A DNA stretch of 58,431 nt, from NCBI GenBank assembly GCA_009774245.1, contig VSNM01000034.1:1-58431 (forward strand), read 5' to 3'. Both the position numbers and the translations under genes were made by a program. Numbering within the stretch: the stretch's first letter is position 1; every line of letters begins with the position of its first letter. The notes under the pieces are model-generated. The model had not been told where the DNA came from and searched no databases. It worked only from the letters and a program-made list of their open reading frames with translations. This document shows, piece after piece, positions 24,877 through 32,657 of the stretch. Source of the stretch: Lachnospiraceae bacterium. GTDB taxonomy: Bacteria > Bacillota > Clostridia > Lachnospirales > Lachnospiraceae.

Positions 24877-26244
24877 ATGCATCGAAAGAGGAATTGGATT
24901 GGGATCATGAATAGAATAAGCAGATTAAAGTATACTGGAGTGATTGCCGGAGTCGGTCTCGCGGTTGTCGTATTTAGCAGTGGAGTGTATGCAAATACTG
25001 ATTTAAAAGAGACTGAGGAGGAGACCGAGATTGAAGTGTTCTCACTTGATTTATCTGAAAATGTGAGTGCAAACAGCTTAGATTGGAATATACAATCGAT
25101 GCCGGAGGAGATCGATGACCAGAAGGAGCCGGAGAATGACGCGGCGCTGTCAGCTGGTGCAGGTGATGTGCTAGTTGATGTGGAAACCGATACGGAGGAT
25201 GACACAGAGTCGTCCGGCTCGGATAATATGCCAGAAGCGACGGAGGACAGCACGGAGCCGGAATCAGCACAGATGCAGGATGAGTCCGGATTGTCAGCCG
25301 GCGTGGGTGCCGTGTTTGCTCAGGCTGACGAGGAGCCGGGAGACAGCGCTGTGCAGGCGGAAAACATAGAGCCCCAGCAGGAGACAGAATCCGAGAAGCA
25401 CTGGGGATACACCAACCTCGGCATCGCTCATGTGGACAACCATCTGAACATCAGGGAAGAGCCGAATGAAAATGGCAAGCTGATCGGTAAGCTTTCCAAG
25501 GATGCGGCCTGCGAGATTTTGGAGATCGATGAGAACGGGTGGGCGCACATCAAGTCCGGTAAGGTGGAAGGCTACTGCAGCACGGAGTTTTTGTATCTTG
25601 GCGATGAGGCGGTTGCGAGAGGGCACGAGGTGGCATCCATGATCGCTATTGTCAATACGCAGACTTTGAAGGTAAGGGGAGAACCCAACACAGAATCAAT
25701 TGTCATCACGCTGATTCCCCAGGAGGAGGAGCTCGAAGTTGTTGAAGTCATGGAGAACGGATGGATCAAATTCCTGCTCGATGACGAGGAGGCGTATGTC
25801 TCAGGCGATTATGTCGATGTGGAGGAGCGGCTCGAGAAGGCGGTAACGCTTACAGAGCTAAAGTATGGACAGGGTGTGTCAGATGTGCGTGTCGATATGG
25901 TGCAGTATGCGAAGCAGTTTGTCGGCAACCCGTATGTCTGGGGTGGAACGAGCCTGACGAACGGCACGGACTGTTCTGGTTTTACGATGTCAATTTACAG
26001 GAAATACGGCGTGAGCCTGCCGCACCATGCAGCCTCGCAGGCGCAGCTGGGAACAAAGGTGGACATCAGCTCCGCGCAGCCGGGAGATCTGGTATTTTAT
26101 GCGAAGAATGGCAGCATCAATCATGTTGCTATGTACATAGGCAATGGTCAGGTTATTCATGCGTCAAGTCCCAAGACTGGGATTAAGATTTCAAGCTGGA
26201 ATTACCGCACGCCGGCCTGCATCAGAAGATATTTATCGAATTAG
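24877..26244 (+). CDS. Secreted SH3-domain NlpC/P60 cell-wall hydrolase
   Basis: This is a 455-residue exported peptidoglycan endopeptidase. A signal peptide (hydrophobic stretch YTGVIAGVGLAVVVFSSGVY, residues about 19-38) is followed by an acidic low-complexity linker (about 40-175) and two bacterial SH3 domains (about 180-240 and 250-310, each with LNIREEPN or LKVRGEPN). The C-terminal NlpC/P60 domain has C366 in GTDCSGF, H416 in INHVAMYIG and H428 in VIHASS as the likely catalytic triad. It should cleave stem-peptide bonds during growth or separation. An in-frame ATG at 24907 is an equally plausible start and would give a more compact signal peptide. Confidence 0.9.
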   Translation: MHRKRNWIGIMNRISRLKYTGVIAGVGLAVVVFSSGVYANTDLKETEEETEIEVFSLDLSENVSANSLDWNIQSMPEEIDDQKEPENDAALSAGAGDVLVDVETDTEDDTESSGSDNMPEATEDSTEPESAQMQDESGLSAGVGAVFAQADEEPGDSAVQAENIEPQQETESEKHWGYTNLGIAHVDNHLNIREEPNENGKLIGKLSKDAACEILEIDENGWAHIKSGKVEGYCSTEFLYLGDEAVARGHEVASMIAIVNTQTLKVRGEPNTESIVITLIPQEEELEVVEVMENGWIKFLLDDEEAYVSGDYVDVEERLEKAVTLTELKYGQGVSDVRVDMVQYAKQFVGNPYVWGGTSLTNGTDCSGFTMSIYRKYGVSLPHHAASQAQLGTKVDISSAQPGDLVFYAKNGSINHVAMYIGNGQVIHASSPKTGIKISSWNYRTPACIRRYLSN

Positions 26245-26263
26245 ATTTGGCTACAAAATGTTG

Positions 26264-26292
26264 TTGCATTATCTGATTGTGTGTGATATACT
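26264..26292 (+). promoter_or_regulatory. Promoter of rpsO
   Basis: TTGCAT (26264-26269) and TATACT (26287-26292) with a 17-nt spacer. Transcription would start about 105 nt before the rpsO ATG, leaving a structured leader. Confidence 0.65.
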
Positions 26293-26329
26293 GTTTGAGT
26301 GTGCTGTGAGTACATGATACAGTTCAGCT

Positions 26330-26369
26330 CATACCCAGTGTCGGGACGCTCCGGCCCAGACTTGGTATG
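26330..26369 (+). promoter_or_regulatory. Hairpin in the rpsO leader, candidate S15 autoregulatory site
   Basis: CATACCCAGT (26330-26339) pairs with ACTTGGTATG (26360-26369), apart from one mismatch, with an inner GTCGGGACGCTCCGGC segment. S15 is known to repress its own mRNA through leader structures in several bacteria. That this hairpin does so is inference. Confidence 0.45.
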
Positions 26370-26405
26370 GAGTGGTTATATTATTTGTTAATGGAGGTTT
26401 TTACA

Positions 26406-26672
26406 ATGATTTCTAAGGAAAAAAAGCAGGCGATTATTGCAGAGTACGGCAGAAAGCCTGGCGATACCGGTTCACCGGAAGTACAGATTGCAATTTTGAC
26501 AGCAAGAATTCAGGAGTTGACTGAGCACTTAAAGAACAATCAGAAGGATCATCATTCAAGACGTGGACTTCTGAAGATGGTTGGTCAGAGACGTGGTTTG
26601 CTTGACTACTTAAAGGAGACTGACATCGAGGGATATCGTGCTCTGATCGAGAAGCTTGGTATTAGAAAGTAA
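26406..26672 (+). CDS. rpsO: 30S ribosomal protein S15
   Basis: This 88-residue primary 16S rRNA-binding protein organises the central domain of the small subunit. Hallmarks are GDTGSPEVQIAILTARI (residues about 19-35), NQKDHHSRRGLLKMVGQRR and LLDYLKETD, all in the usual places. ATG 26406 follows TGGAGG; longer starts (26367) would add residues not in the family. It is followed by its own terminator and then pnp, the ancient rpsO-pnp pair. Confidence 0.97.
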   Translation: MISKEKKQAIIAEYGRKPGDTGSPEVQIAILTARIQELTEHLKNNQKDHHSRRGLLKMVGQRRGLLDYLKETDIEGYRALIEKLGIRK

Positions 26673-26693
26673 TTTTTGAATACTTATGCATTT

Positions 26694-26720
26694 GGAGGAG
26701 CGGAACTTGTCCGCTCCTTT
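26694..26720 (+). terminator. Intrinsic terminator of rpsO
   Basis: GGAGCGGA / TCCGCTCC around ACTTG, followed by TTT, 22 nt after the stop codon. The short T run suggests partial read-through to pnp. Confidence 0.65.
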
Positions 26721-26780
26721 ATGTGCATTCAGTGATGGCATCACATTTTTCGGACAGGAAGTTATCGATAGAAGTTTGGC

Positions 26781-26841
26781 TCGAGACCGCTGAAAAGCTT
26801 ATGACATCTCACAGGTTTTTCAGTAGTTTCGAGAGGTTCTG
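26781..26841 (+). promoter_or_regulatory. Long imperfect hairpin in the pnp leader
   Basis: CTCGAGACCGCTGAAAA (26782-26798) pairs with TTTTCAGTAGTTTCGAG further on (about 26817-26833), with a few mismatches. In enteric bacteria pnp is autoregulated through a leader hairpin cut by RNase III. A similar role here is inference. Confidence 0.45.
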
Positions 26842-26916
26842 TCAATGCTTCCGGTTCCGGAAAGGCTGAGCAAAAGGTTATCAGGATCATAGTGAGAAAA
26901 GGAAAAGGAGTATTGT

Positions 26917-29043
26917 ATGGAATACATGACATTTAGTGAGAAAAAGGATAAGTCCTACAAGGCATACAGCATGGAGCTTGCAGGACGCACATTGACAGTT
27001 GATATCGGAAGAGTGGCAGCGCAGGCAAACGGGGCGGCGCTGATGCATTATGGCGACACGACCGTGCTGTGTACAGCAACGGCATCGGACAAGCCGCGTG
27101 ACGGTATTGATTTCTTCCCGCTCTCCGTTGAGTACGAGGAGAAGCTCTATTCTGTGGGTAAGATTCCGGGCGGTTTTAATAAGAGGGAAGGCAAGGCGAG
27201 CGAGAACGCGATCCTCACAAGCCGCGTGATTGACAGGCCGATGCGCCCGCTGTTTCCAAAGGATTACAGAAATGATGTCACCCTGAATAATATGGTGATG
27301 AGTGTCGATCCGGAGTGCCGTCCGGAGCTGGTAGCAATGATTGGCTCCGCGATTGTTACTTCGATATCGGATATTCCGTTTGATGGACCGTGTGCGACGA
27401 CACAGATGGGACTTGTCGATGGAGAGTTTGTGGTCAACCCGAATCAGGAGCAGTGGAAGAACGGCGATTTGCAGCTCACAGTGGCATCCACAAGCCAGAA
27501 GGTGATTATGATTGAGGCTGGCGCGAACGAGGTGCCGGAGGACAAGATGATTGAGGCTATCTACAAGTGCCACGAGATCAATCAGACGATCATCACATTT
27601 ATCAACCAGATTGTGGCAGAGGTTGGCAAGGCAAAGCATGAATATACAAGTTGCGCGATCCCCGAGGAGATGTTTGCGAAGATCAAGGAGATCGTTCCTC
27701 CGGAGGAGATGGAGGGCGCTGTATTTACAGACGAGAAGCAGGTGAGGGAAGAGAATATCCGCAAGATCACAGAGAAACTCGAGGAGGCGTTTGCGGACAA
27801 CGAGGAGTGGCTCGCCATTCTCGGGGAAGCGATTTATCAATATCAGAAAAAGACAGTCCGCAAGATGATCTTAAAGGATCACAAGCGTCCTGACGGCCGT
27901 GCGATCACACAGATTCGTCCGCTTGCGGCTGAGGTCGATATTATTCCGCGAGTACATGGCTCTGCGATGTTTACGCGCGGACAGACACAGATCTGTACGG
28001 TTACGACGCTGGCGCCATTGTCAGAGGTTCAGAAGATTGACGGTCTTGATGAGAATGAGACGGCAAAGCGGTATATGCATCACTATAATTTCCCGTCCTA
28101 TTCCGTTGGCGAGACAAAGCCGTCGAGAGGGCCGGGACGCCGGGAGATTGGTCACGGTGCACTGGCGGAGAAGGCGCTCGTGCCGGTGCTTCCTTCCGAG
28201 GAAGCGTTCCCATATGCAATCCGCACGGTGTCAGAGACATTTGAGTCAAACGGTTCCACCTCACAGGGCTCTATCTGTGCGTCTACCATGTCACTGATGG
28301 CGGCAGGTGTGCCGATCAAAAAGCCGGTGGCAGGTATTTCCTGCGGTCTGGTGACAGGTGATACAGATGACGACTACATTGTACTGACAGATATTCAGGG
28401 ACTTGAGGATTTCTTTGGCGACATGGACTTCAAGGTGGCTGGTACGAGGGACGGTATCACAGCGATTCAGATGGATATCAAGATTCATGGTCTGACAAGG
28501 CCGATCGTCGAGGAGGCGATTGCCAAGACAAGGGATGCGAGAATGTATATCCTGAATGAGATCATGCTTCCATGCATCGGTCAGCCGAGGCCGTCAGTTG
28601 GCGAGTATGCGCCTAAGATTATCCAGACAAAGATTGATCCAGAGAAGATCGGCGACGTGGTTGGCCAGAGGGGCAAGACCATCAACACGATCATCGAGCA
28701 GACCGGTGTCAAGATTGATATTTCAGATGATGGATTTGTGAGTATCTGCGGTACAGATCAGAAGATGATGGATAAGGCTTGCGAGATGATCAAGATTATC
28801 ACGACGGATTTTGAGGCTGGCCAGGTATTCAAGGGCAAGGTTGTGAGTATCAAGGAATTTGGTGCATTCCTCGAGTTTGCTCCCGGGAAAGAGGGCATGG
28901 TGCATATCTCCAAGATCGCGAAGGAGAGAATCAATCATGTCGAGGATGTACTCACACTCGGTGATGTCGTCACAGTTGTGTGTCTTGGCAGGGACAAGAT
29001 GGGACGCATCAGCTTCTCTATGAAGGATGTGGCACAGCAGTAA
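26917..29043 (+). CDS. pnp: Polynucleotide phosphorylase
   Basis: This 708-residue 3'-to-5' phosphorolytic exoribonuclease acts in mRNA decay. Order of domains: first RNase PH domain (GGFNKREGKASENAILTSR, about 80-98), all-helical linker, second RNase PH domain with the catalytic core GRREIGHGALAEKAL (about 407-421) and FESNGSTSQGSICASTMS, then KH (VVGQRGKTINTIIEQTG, about 587-603) and S1 (FKGKVVSIKEFGAFLEF). Length and order are typical. The start ATG at 26917 has an AAAGGAG site. Confidence 0.97.
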   Translation: MEYMTFSEKKDKSYKAYSMELAGRTLTVDIGRVAAQANGAALMHYGDTTVLCTATASDKPRDGIDFFPLSVEYEEKLYSVGKIPGGFNKREGKASENAILTSRVIDRPMRPLFPKDYRNDVTLNNMVMSVDPECRPELVAMIGSAIVTSISDIPFDGPCATTQMGLVDGEFVVNPNQEQWKNGDLQLTVASTSQKVIMIEAGANEVPEDKMIEAIYKCHEINQTIITFINQIVAEVGKAKHEYTSCAIPEEMFAKIKEIVPPEEMEGAVFTDEKQVREENIRKITEKLEEAFADNEEWLAILGEAIYQYQKKTVRKMILKDHKRPDGRAITQIRPLAAEVDIIPRVHGSAMFTRGQTQICTVTTLAPLSEVQKIDGLDENETAKRYMHHYNFPSYSVGETKPSRGPGRREIGHGALAEKALVPVLPSEEAFPYAIRTVSETFESNGSTSQGSICASTMSLMAAGVPIKKPVAGISCGLVTGDTDDDYIVLTDIQGLEDFFGDMDFKVAGTRDGITAIQMDIKIHGLTRPIVEEAIAKTRDARMYILNEIMLPCIGQPRPSVGEYAPKIIQTKIDPEKIGDVVGQRGKTINTIIEQTGVKIDISDDGFVSICGTDQKMMDKACEMIKIITTDFEAGQVFKGKVVSIKEFGAFLEFAPGKEGMVHISKIAKERINHVEDVLTLGDVVTVVCLGRDKMGRISFSMKDVAQQ

Positions 29044-29065
29044 ATACAATAGGTTTTGCGCCCGT

Positions 29066-29110
29066 GTGCATAAAAAAGAGTATCTTCGTAAGATACTCTT
29101 TTTATGTACA
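29066..29110 (+). terminator. Intrinsic terminator of pnp
   Basis: AAAAGAGTATCTT / AAGATACTCTTTTT around a CGT loop gives a long A/T-flanked stem 30 nt after the stop. It should work on both strands. Confidence 0.85.
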
Positions 29111-29349
29111 CGCGTTTCTACCTATTCGATTTCGGCTTCCTCCCACTGGATGTCGGGGTACAGTTCCATCTTCTCTTGAATCCATATACCTTATTTTTTC
29201 ACAGTTCCTTAGGTTGAAACCTTTTTTGCAGCGGTTACCCTATATAAGTGAAGGGATGGATATATCCCTTCCCGGTACGACACAGTGCCATGGATATCCA
29301 AGTACAGCTGTCATCATGAGGGCAGCCGCAAAATACCGGAGGAGATACA
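29111..29349. other. Leader region of the ECF sigma operon
   Basis: The stretch holds TGAAACC at 29215 and CCTATATA about 17 nt further on, which resembles an ECF-type -35/-10 pair and would fit autoregulation. A perfect hairpin GAAGGGAT / ATCCCTTC lies at 29250-29271. On the minus strand a short open end reading MELYPDIQWEEAEIE and a stop (to about 29131) looks like the C-terminal scrap of a lost gene. None of these is certain. Confidence 0.35.
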
Positions 29350-29868
29350 ATGAAACAGGAAGAACTGGAAAATTACATTGATGCATATGGCAGGGATCTA
29401 TACTCATTTTGCTGTAGTGTGACGAGGAGCCGTCAGGAGGCGGATGATCTGTATCAGGATACATTCCTGAAACTGTACGAGCTGAGTGACAAACTGGTGA
29501 TCAGGACAAATCCGAAGAGTTTTCTGATGGGGGTAGCGCTCAATCTGTATCGCAATTATAAGAGAAAGCTGTCGGTGCGGCAGAGGATTGTAGGAGTCAG
29601 CGTGTCGATTGATGAGACTGCAGAGAACATTCCCGTCGAGGGGCAGGATACCGAGGAGCTGATGATCTCCAGGGAAGAGGGCCAGATTGTCAGAAGGGCG
29701 GTGGCAAAGCTGCCGGACAAGTATAGGATACCGATTCTCTTATATTACATGGAGGAGCTTTCGCAGGCGGAGATCGCGGCGGCGATGCGGATTTCAGAGA
29801 GCGCGGTAAAGACCAGGCTGCACAGGGCAAAGAAGATTTTGAGGGAGAAATTGGAGGGGCTGCTATGA
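29350..29868 (+). CDS. ECF-type RNA polymerase sigma factor
   Basis: The 172-residue protein carries sigma region 2 (YSFCCSVTRSRQEADDLYQD, about 15-34, where the DDLYQDTFLKL helix is typical) and region 4 (LPDKYRIPILLYYMEELSQ and AEIAAAMRISESAVKTRLHR, about 119-158). No region 3 is present. It overlaps the next gene by 4 nt (ATGA), so the sigma factor and its membrane partner are translated together. The signal sensed is not evident. Confidence 0.9.
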   Translation: MKQEELENYIDAYGRDLYSFCCSVTRSRQEADDLYQDTFLKLYELSDKLVIRTNPKSFLMGVALNLYRNYKRKLSVRQRIVGVSVSIDETAENIPVEGQDTEELMISREEGQIVRRAVAKLPDKYRIPILLYYMEELSQAEIAAAMRISESAVKTRLHRAKKILREKLEGLL

Positions 29869-31076
29869 AAAAAAATGTAGAACAACTGTTGGAAACGGCT
29901 TTGGCTCCGATGGAACTGCCAGAACAGAGATTGAATGACCAGATTCTTCGGAAGGCAAAGGAGAGACAGGATATGAAAAATAATCAGGTGCGTTATGATG
30001 GTTATAGTAATGGTTATAGTAAAAGAAGGATTCCTGCGGCGGTGCTGGTGACGGCATGTATTTTGGTTCTTTGTTCCAGCACGGCGTTGGCGGTATATAA
30101 GTACCTGACGCCGGCGGAAGTGGCGACAGAGACGGACAACAATGCGCTGCGGGAGGCATTTCTGGGCGAAGATGCGATACTGGTGAATGAGACGCAGGAG
30201 AGCGGGGGCTACAAGGTTACCCTGCTGGGAAGTGTCGCCGGCAGGAGCATCAGCGATTTTATGGAAACGGATAATCATGGAGAAGTGTTGGATGACAGGA
30301 TTTATACCGTGGTGGCGATCGAGCATGCTGACGGGACACCGATGCCGGACACCAGTTCGGATGAATATGGAAATGAGGCGTTTTATGTGTCCCACTATAT
30401 ACGCGGGCTGAATCCGAGTGATTACAGTCTGATGCGTATGGGCGGCGGATATACAGCGTTTATCAAAGATGGTATACAGTATCGGATTCTGGATATGGAC
30501 AATATCGAGATGTTTGCGGACAGGGGGATTTATGTCGGTGTGAGCGCGGGAACTTTTTATGATGCGGATGCCTATGTATATAATGCGGAGACTGGGGAAA
30601 TGGCACGCAATGAGAGTTACGGCGGTGTGAATGCGCTGTTCCGGCTTCCGGTCGACGCGAGCAAGGCAGATCCCGCGGCGGCAGAGGCTTATCTGAAAGC
30701 GCTGGACGATGACACAGATCAGCCGGAAGAACCGATTGAGAAGGATGCCGCCGATCTGAGCGTTGAGGCTTTTACAGAAAAGCTGACGCCAGAAAATATT
30801 GACGAGTACGCGGCGCCAGTGGAATCGACGAGACAGACCTGCACGATCGACGAGGACGGACTGGTTTGCTATTCCTACAAATTGGATAGCGGCGAGGGAA
30901 GCGGGGCAGTGGCGTTTGACACGCTGTTTCCAGACGGCAAGACAGGCATCAGTCCGGCCTTTAGCTACAGCTATTCGGATACCGGGCTTGCGGACCTGTG
31001 CATCGATGTGTTTATACTGAACGAGGACGGTACTGTCACATATGTGGTTTATCAGCCTAAGGAGAAGGGATTGTAA
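29865..31076 (+). CDS. Membrane-anchored partner of the ECF sigma factor (probable anti-sigma)
   Basis: The 403-residue protein has a short cytoplasmic N-terminus (about 1-53, with QRLNDQILRKAKERQ), one membrane helix (AAVLVTACILVLCSSTALAV, about 55-74) and a large outside region. The outer part is acidic, has no recognised catalytic motif, and carries beta-rich segments. By position (4-nt overlap with the sigma gene) and topology it is a candidate anti-sigma factor or signal sensor; DUF4179-like proteins have the same layout. I see no zinc-binding anti-sigma motif HxxxCxxC. Confidence 0.6.
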   Translation: MKKNVEQLLETALAPMELPEQRLNDQILRKAKERQDMKNNQVRYDGYSNGYSKRRIPAAVLVTACILVLCSSTALAVYKYLTPAEVATETDNNALREAFLGEDAILVNETQESGGYKVTLLGSVAGRSISDFMETDNHGEVLDDRIYTVVAIEHADGTPMPDTSSDEYGNEAFYVSHYIRGLNPSDYSLMRMGGGYTAFIKDGIQYRILDMDNIEMFADRGIYVGVSAGTFYDADAYVYNAETGEMARNESYGGVNALFRLPVDASKADPAAAEAYLKALDDDTDQPEEPIEKDAADLSVEAFTEKLTPENIDEYAAPVESTRQTCTIDEDGLVCYSYKLDSGEGSGAVAFDTLFPDGKTGISPAFSYSYSDTGLADLCIDVFILNEDGTVTYVVYQPKEKGL

Positions 31077-31124
31077 AATTTATTTTATAACCTGACACTG
31101 TGTTGTCATATTTCGTCTGATATA

Positions 31125-31168
31125 ATGTAGTTATTCAGCAGGAAGTTTTGAGGGCTGGATAACTACAT
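31125..31168 (+). promoter_or_regulatory. Hairpin upstream of the ClbS/DfsB-like gene
   Basis: ATGTAGTTATTCAGC (31125-31139) and GGCTGGATAACTACAT (31153-31168) form a 10-bp perfect stem extended by imperfect pairs, followed by TTTTT. A TATAAT at 31121 sits right at its left edge. It may be a leader terminator or the end of the preceding operon. Confidence 0.5.
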
Positions 31169-31194
31169 TTTTGAAGAAAAAGGAGAATGAGAAT

Positions 31195-31740
31195 ATGGCA
31201 AGACCAACAACAAAAGCAGATCTGATGGAGGCTTCTGAAAAGAATTATGAGGAGTTGAAAAATTTTATCGCGTCAATGACGGAACAGGAGCTGCTGACGC
31301 CCTTTGACTTTTCGAAAGACGAGAAGAAGAAGGAGGCACACTGGCAGAGGGACAAGAATCTCAGGGATATTCTGATTCATTTGTATGAGTGGCACAACCT
31401 GACATTGGACTGGGTATCATCAAACCAGAAGGGCGAGGCGAAGCCTTTTCTACCGAAACCCTATACATGGAGAACATATGGGCAGATGAATGTGTTTTTC
31501 TGGAAAAAGCATCAGGATACATCTCTGGAGGAGGCGAAGGAGATGCTGGAACAGTCTCACCGGGAAATCATGCAGTTGGCGGAGAAGTTTTCAAACGAGG
31601 AGCTGTTTGCAAAAGGCGTCTTTGACTGGGTGGGAAACAGCGCGCTCGGCTCCTATTTTGTGAGCAATACATCGAGTCACTATGCATGGGCGTTAAAAAA
31701 GCTCAAGGCGCACCGGAAGAATTGTAAGACGCTGGGTTAG
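31195..31740 (+). CDS. ClbS/DfsB-family four-helix-bundle protein
   Basis: This 181-residue DinB-like four-helix bundle belongs to the ClbS/DfsB family (formerly DUF1706). The start MARPTTKADLMEASEKNYEE, the segment RDKNLRDILIHLYEWHNLTL and the later YTWRTYGQMNVFFW are family signatures. ClbS protects colibactin producers by hydrolysing the cyclopropane warhead, but most family members have no known substrate. I chose ATG 31195, which has AAGGAG 9 nt upstream; the TTG at 31171 would include that site in the gene. It is followed by its own terminator. Confidence 0.88.
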   Translation: MARPTTKADLMEASEKNYEELKNFIASMTEQELLTPFDFSKDEKKKEAHWQRDKNLRDILIHLYEWHNLTLDWVSSNQKGEAKPFLPKPYTWRTYGQMNVFFWKKHQDTSLEEAKEMLEQSHREIMQLAEKFSNEELFAKGVFDWVGNSALGSYFVSNTSSHYAWALKKLKAHRKNCKTLG

Positions 31741-31763
31741 TAAAAGAGAGTTTTCACTCAAAA

Positions 31764-31797
31764 GAGGGCATGATTTAGAATCATGTCCTTTCTTTTT
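31764..31797 (+). terminator. Intrinsic terminator of the ClbS/DfsB-like gene
   Basis: AGGGCATGAT / ATCATGTCCT around TTAGA, followed by TTCTTTTT, 24 nt after the stop. Confidence 0.75.
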
Positions 31798-31874
31798 AAA
31801 CGGTATGTTGAGAATGCCGCTGCCCATGAAAATCTGAATAAGGTGTTTGGGTGTTGACTTCAATAAAAAATTAC

Positions 31875-31904
31875 TTGATTATACCCTATTGAATAGGGTA
31901 TAAT
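31875..31904 (+). promoter_or_regulatory. Toxin-antitoxin promoter with palindromic operator
   Basis: TTGATT (31875-31880) and TATAAT (31899-31904) are 18 nt apart, and the perfect palindrome TATACCCTAT-TGA-ATAGGGTATA (31880-31902) fills the spacer and overlaps the -10. This is the usual arrangement for autorepression by an HTH antitoxin. Confidence 0.75.
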
Positions 31905-31927
31905 ATGAGTGAAAGAAGGATAACAAA

Positions 31928-32165
31928 TGATTAGGACATTTATACAGACAAAGGAATTTTCAAAAATTGGGATCGTTTGGGATTTGATGACAAAGATTTA
32001 AGAAGGTTAGAGCTGGAATTATTAAGAGATCCAAGTGCATATCCGGTAATAAAAGGGACTGGAGGATTGCGCAAGATAAGATTTTCATTTGAAAAAGATA
32101 ATTTGCCTTATGCGGAACGAAATGAAATTAAAAAAATGATTGAAATATCAAAAGCAAGTTTGTAG
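31928..32165 (+). pseudogene. RelE/HigB-type toxin, frameshifted and internally deleted
   Basis: The start MIRTFIQTKEFSK is in one frame; after a run of five A (about 31961-31965) the family text continues one frame over as NWDRLGFDDKDLRRLELELL, and reaches GTGGLRKIRFSFE. It then jumps to KDNLPYAERNEIKKMIE. Intact toxins of this HigB/RelE subgroup have about 30 more residues between these parts, holding the central beta strands (…ARVCYVDF…LITVYAKNEKD). So there are two independent lesions: a one-base deletion and a loss of about 90 bp. Toxin activity is not expected. The antitoxin gene follows 11 nt later. Confidence 0.8.
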
Positions 32166-32176
32166 GAGATGATGAT

Positions 32177-32503
32177 ATGGGTAGTGTATATGAAAGTATT
32201 ATGACTGGTTTGAATGAGGCGGTAGAAGATGCAGTCAGTAAGGAAAAGAAATTGGTTAGAAGAAAGCTGGATATTGTTCCTGTGAAAGAATATCAGGCAG
32301 ATGAAGTGAGAGAAATCAGAAAATCTACAGGAATGTCTCAAAAAACATTTGCAAATTTTTTGGGAGTTTCGGACAAAACGGTTGAGGCATGGGAGGCGGG
32401 AATGAATCATCCTTCCGGGGCGGCAAGCAGACTGCTTAGTATGATAGAAATGGACAATGATTTGGTGAAGGAATTTCCCTTTGTGAGAGTCATAGAAAAA
32501 TGA
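32177..32503 (+). CDS. HTH antitoxin (HigA/NadS-like), orphaned by loss of its toxin
   Basis: This is a 108-residue DNA-binding protein. A helix-turn-helix of the XRE/HigA type is at about 43-75 (VREIRKSTGMSQKTFANFLG, VSDKTVEAWEAG), and the rest is helical. The start ATG 32177 has AGGAGATGA upstream. It would bind the palindrome at 31880-31902 and neutralise a RelE/HigB toxin, but that toxin is broken. The intact reading frame implies recent decay or a kept regulatory role. Confidence 0.88.
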   Translation: MGSVYESIMTGLNEAVEDAVSKEKKLVRRKLDIVPVKEYQADEVREIRKSTGMSQKTFANFLGVSDKTVEAWEAGMNHPSGAASRLLSMIEMDNDLVKEFPFVRVIEK

Positions 32504-32551
32504 ACATAGTCGCCTGAAATGACAGATTTGAGAGAACTTTTTCCAATAATC

Positions 32552-32645
32552 GAGTAGGGGAATGCCCTCCTCACCTACTCGCCGCAAAGGCGCCCCATGC
32601 GCCACCTTTGCGGCTTATTTCCTCTGCATGGGGTTGCGCATAAAA
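32552..32645 (-). repeat. Palindromic repeat element, copy B
   Basis: CGAGTAGG / CCTACTCG forms a first hairpin, GCCGCAAAGG / CCTTTGCGGC a second, and GCGCCCCATGC / GCATGGGGTTGCGC an outer pairing. Read on the minus strand, the second half matches copy A at 11829-11878 (shared CCCCATGCAGAGGAA and GCGCATGGGGCGC). No coding capacity. Confidence 0.65.
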
Positions 32646-32657
32646 AGGATGGTTCGT

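Noticed and set aside
26887..27840. 317-codon minus-strand frame
   Set aside because: Antisense shadow of pnp; the sense protein is fully conserved.
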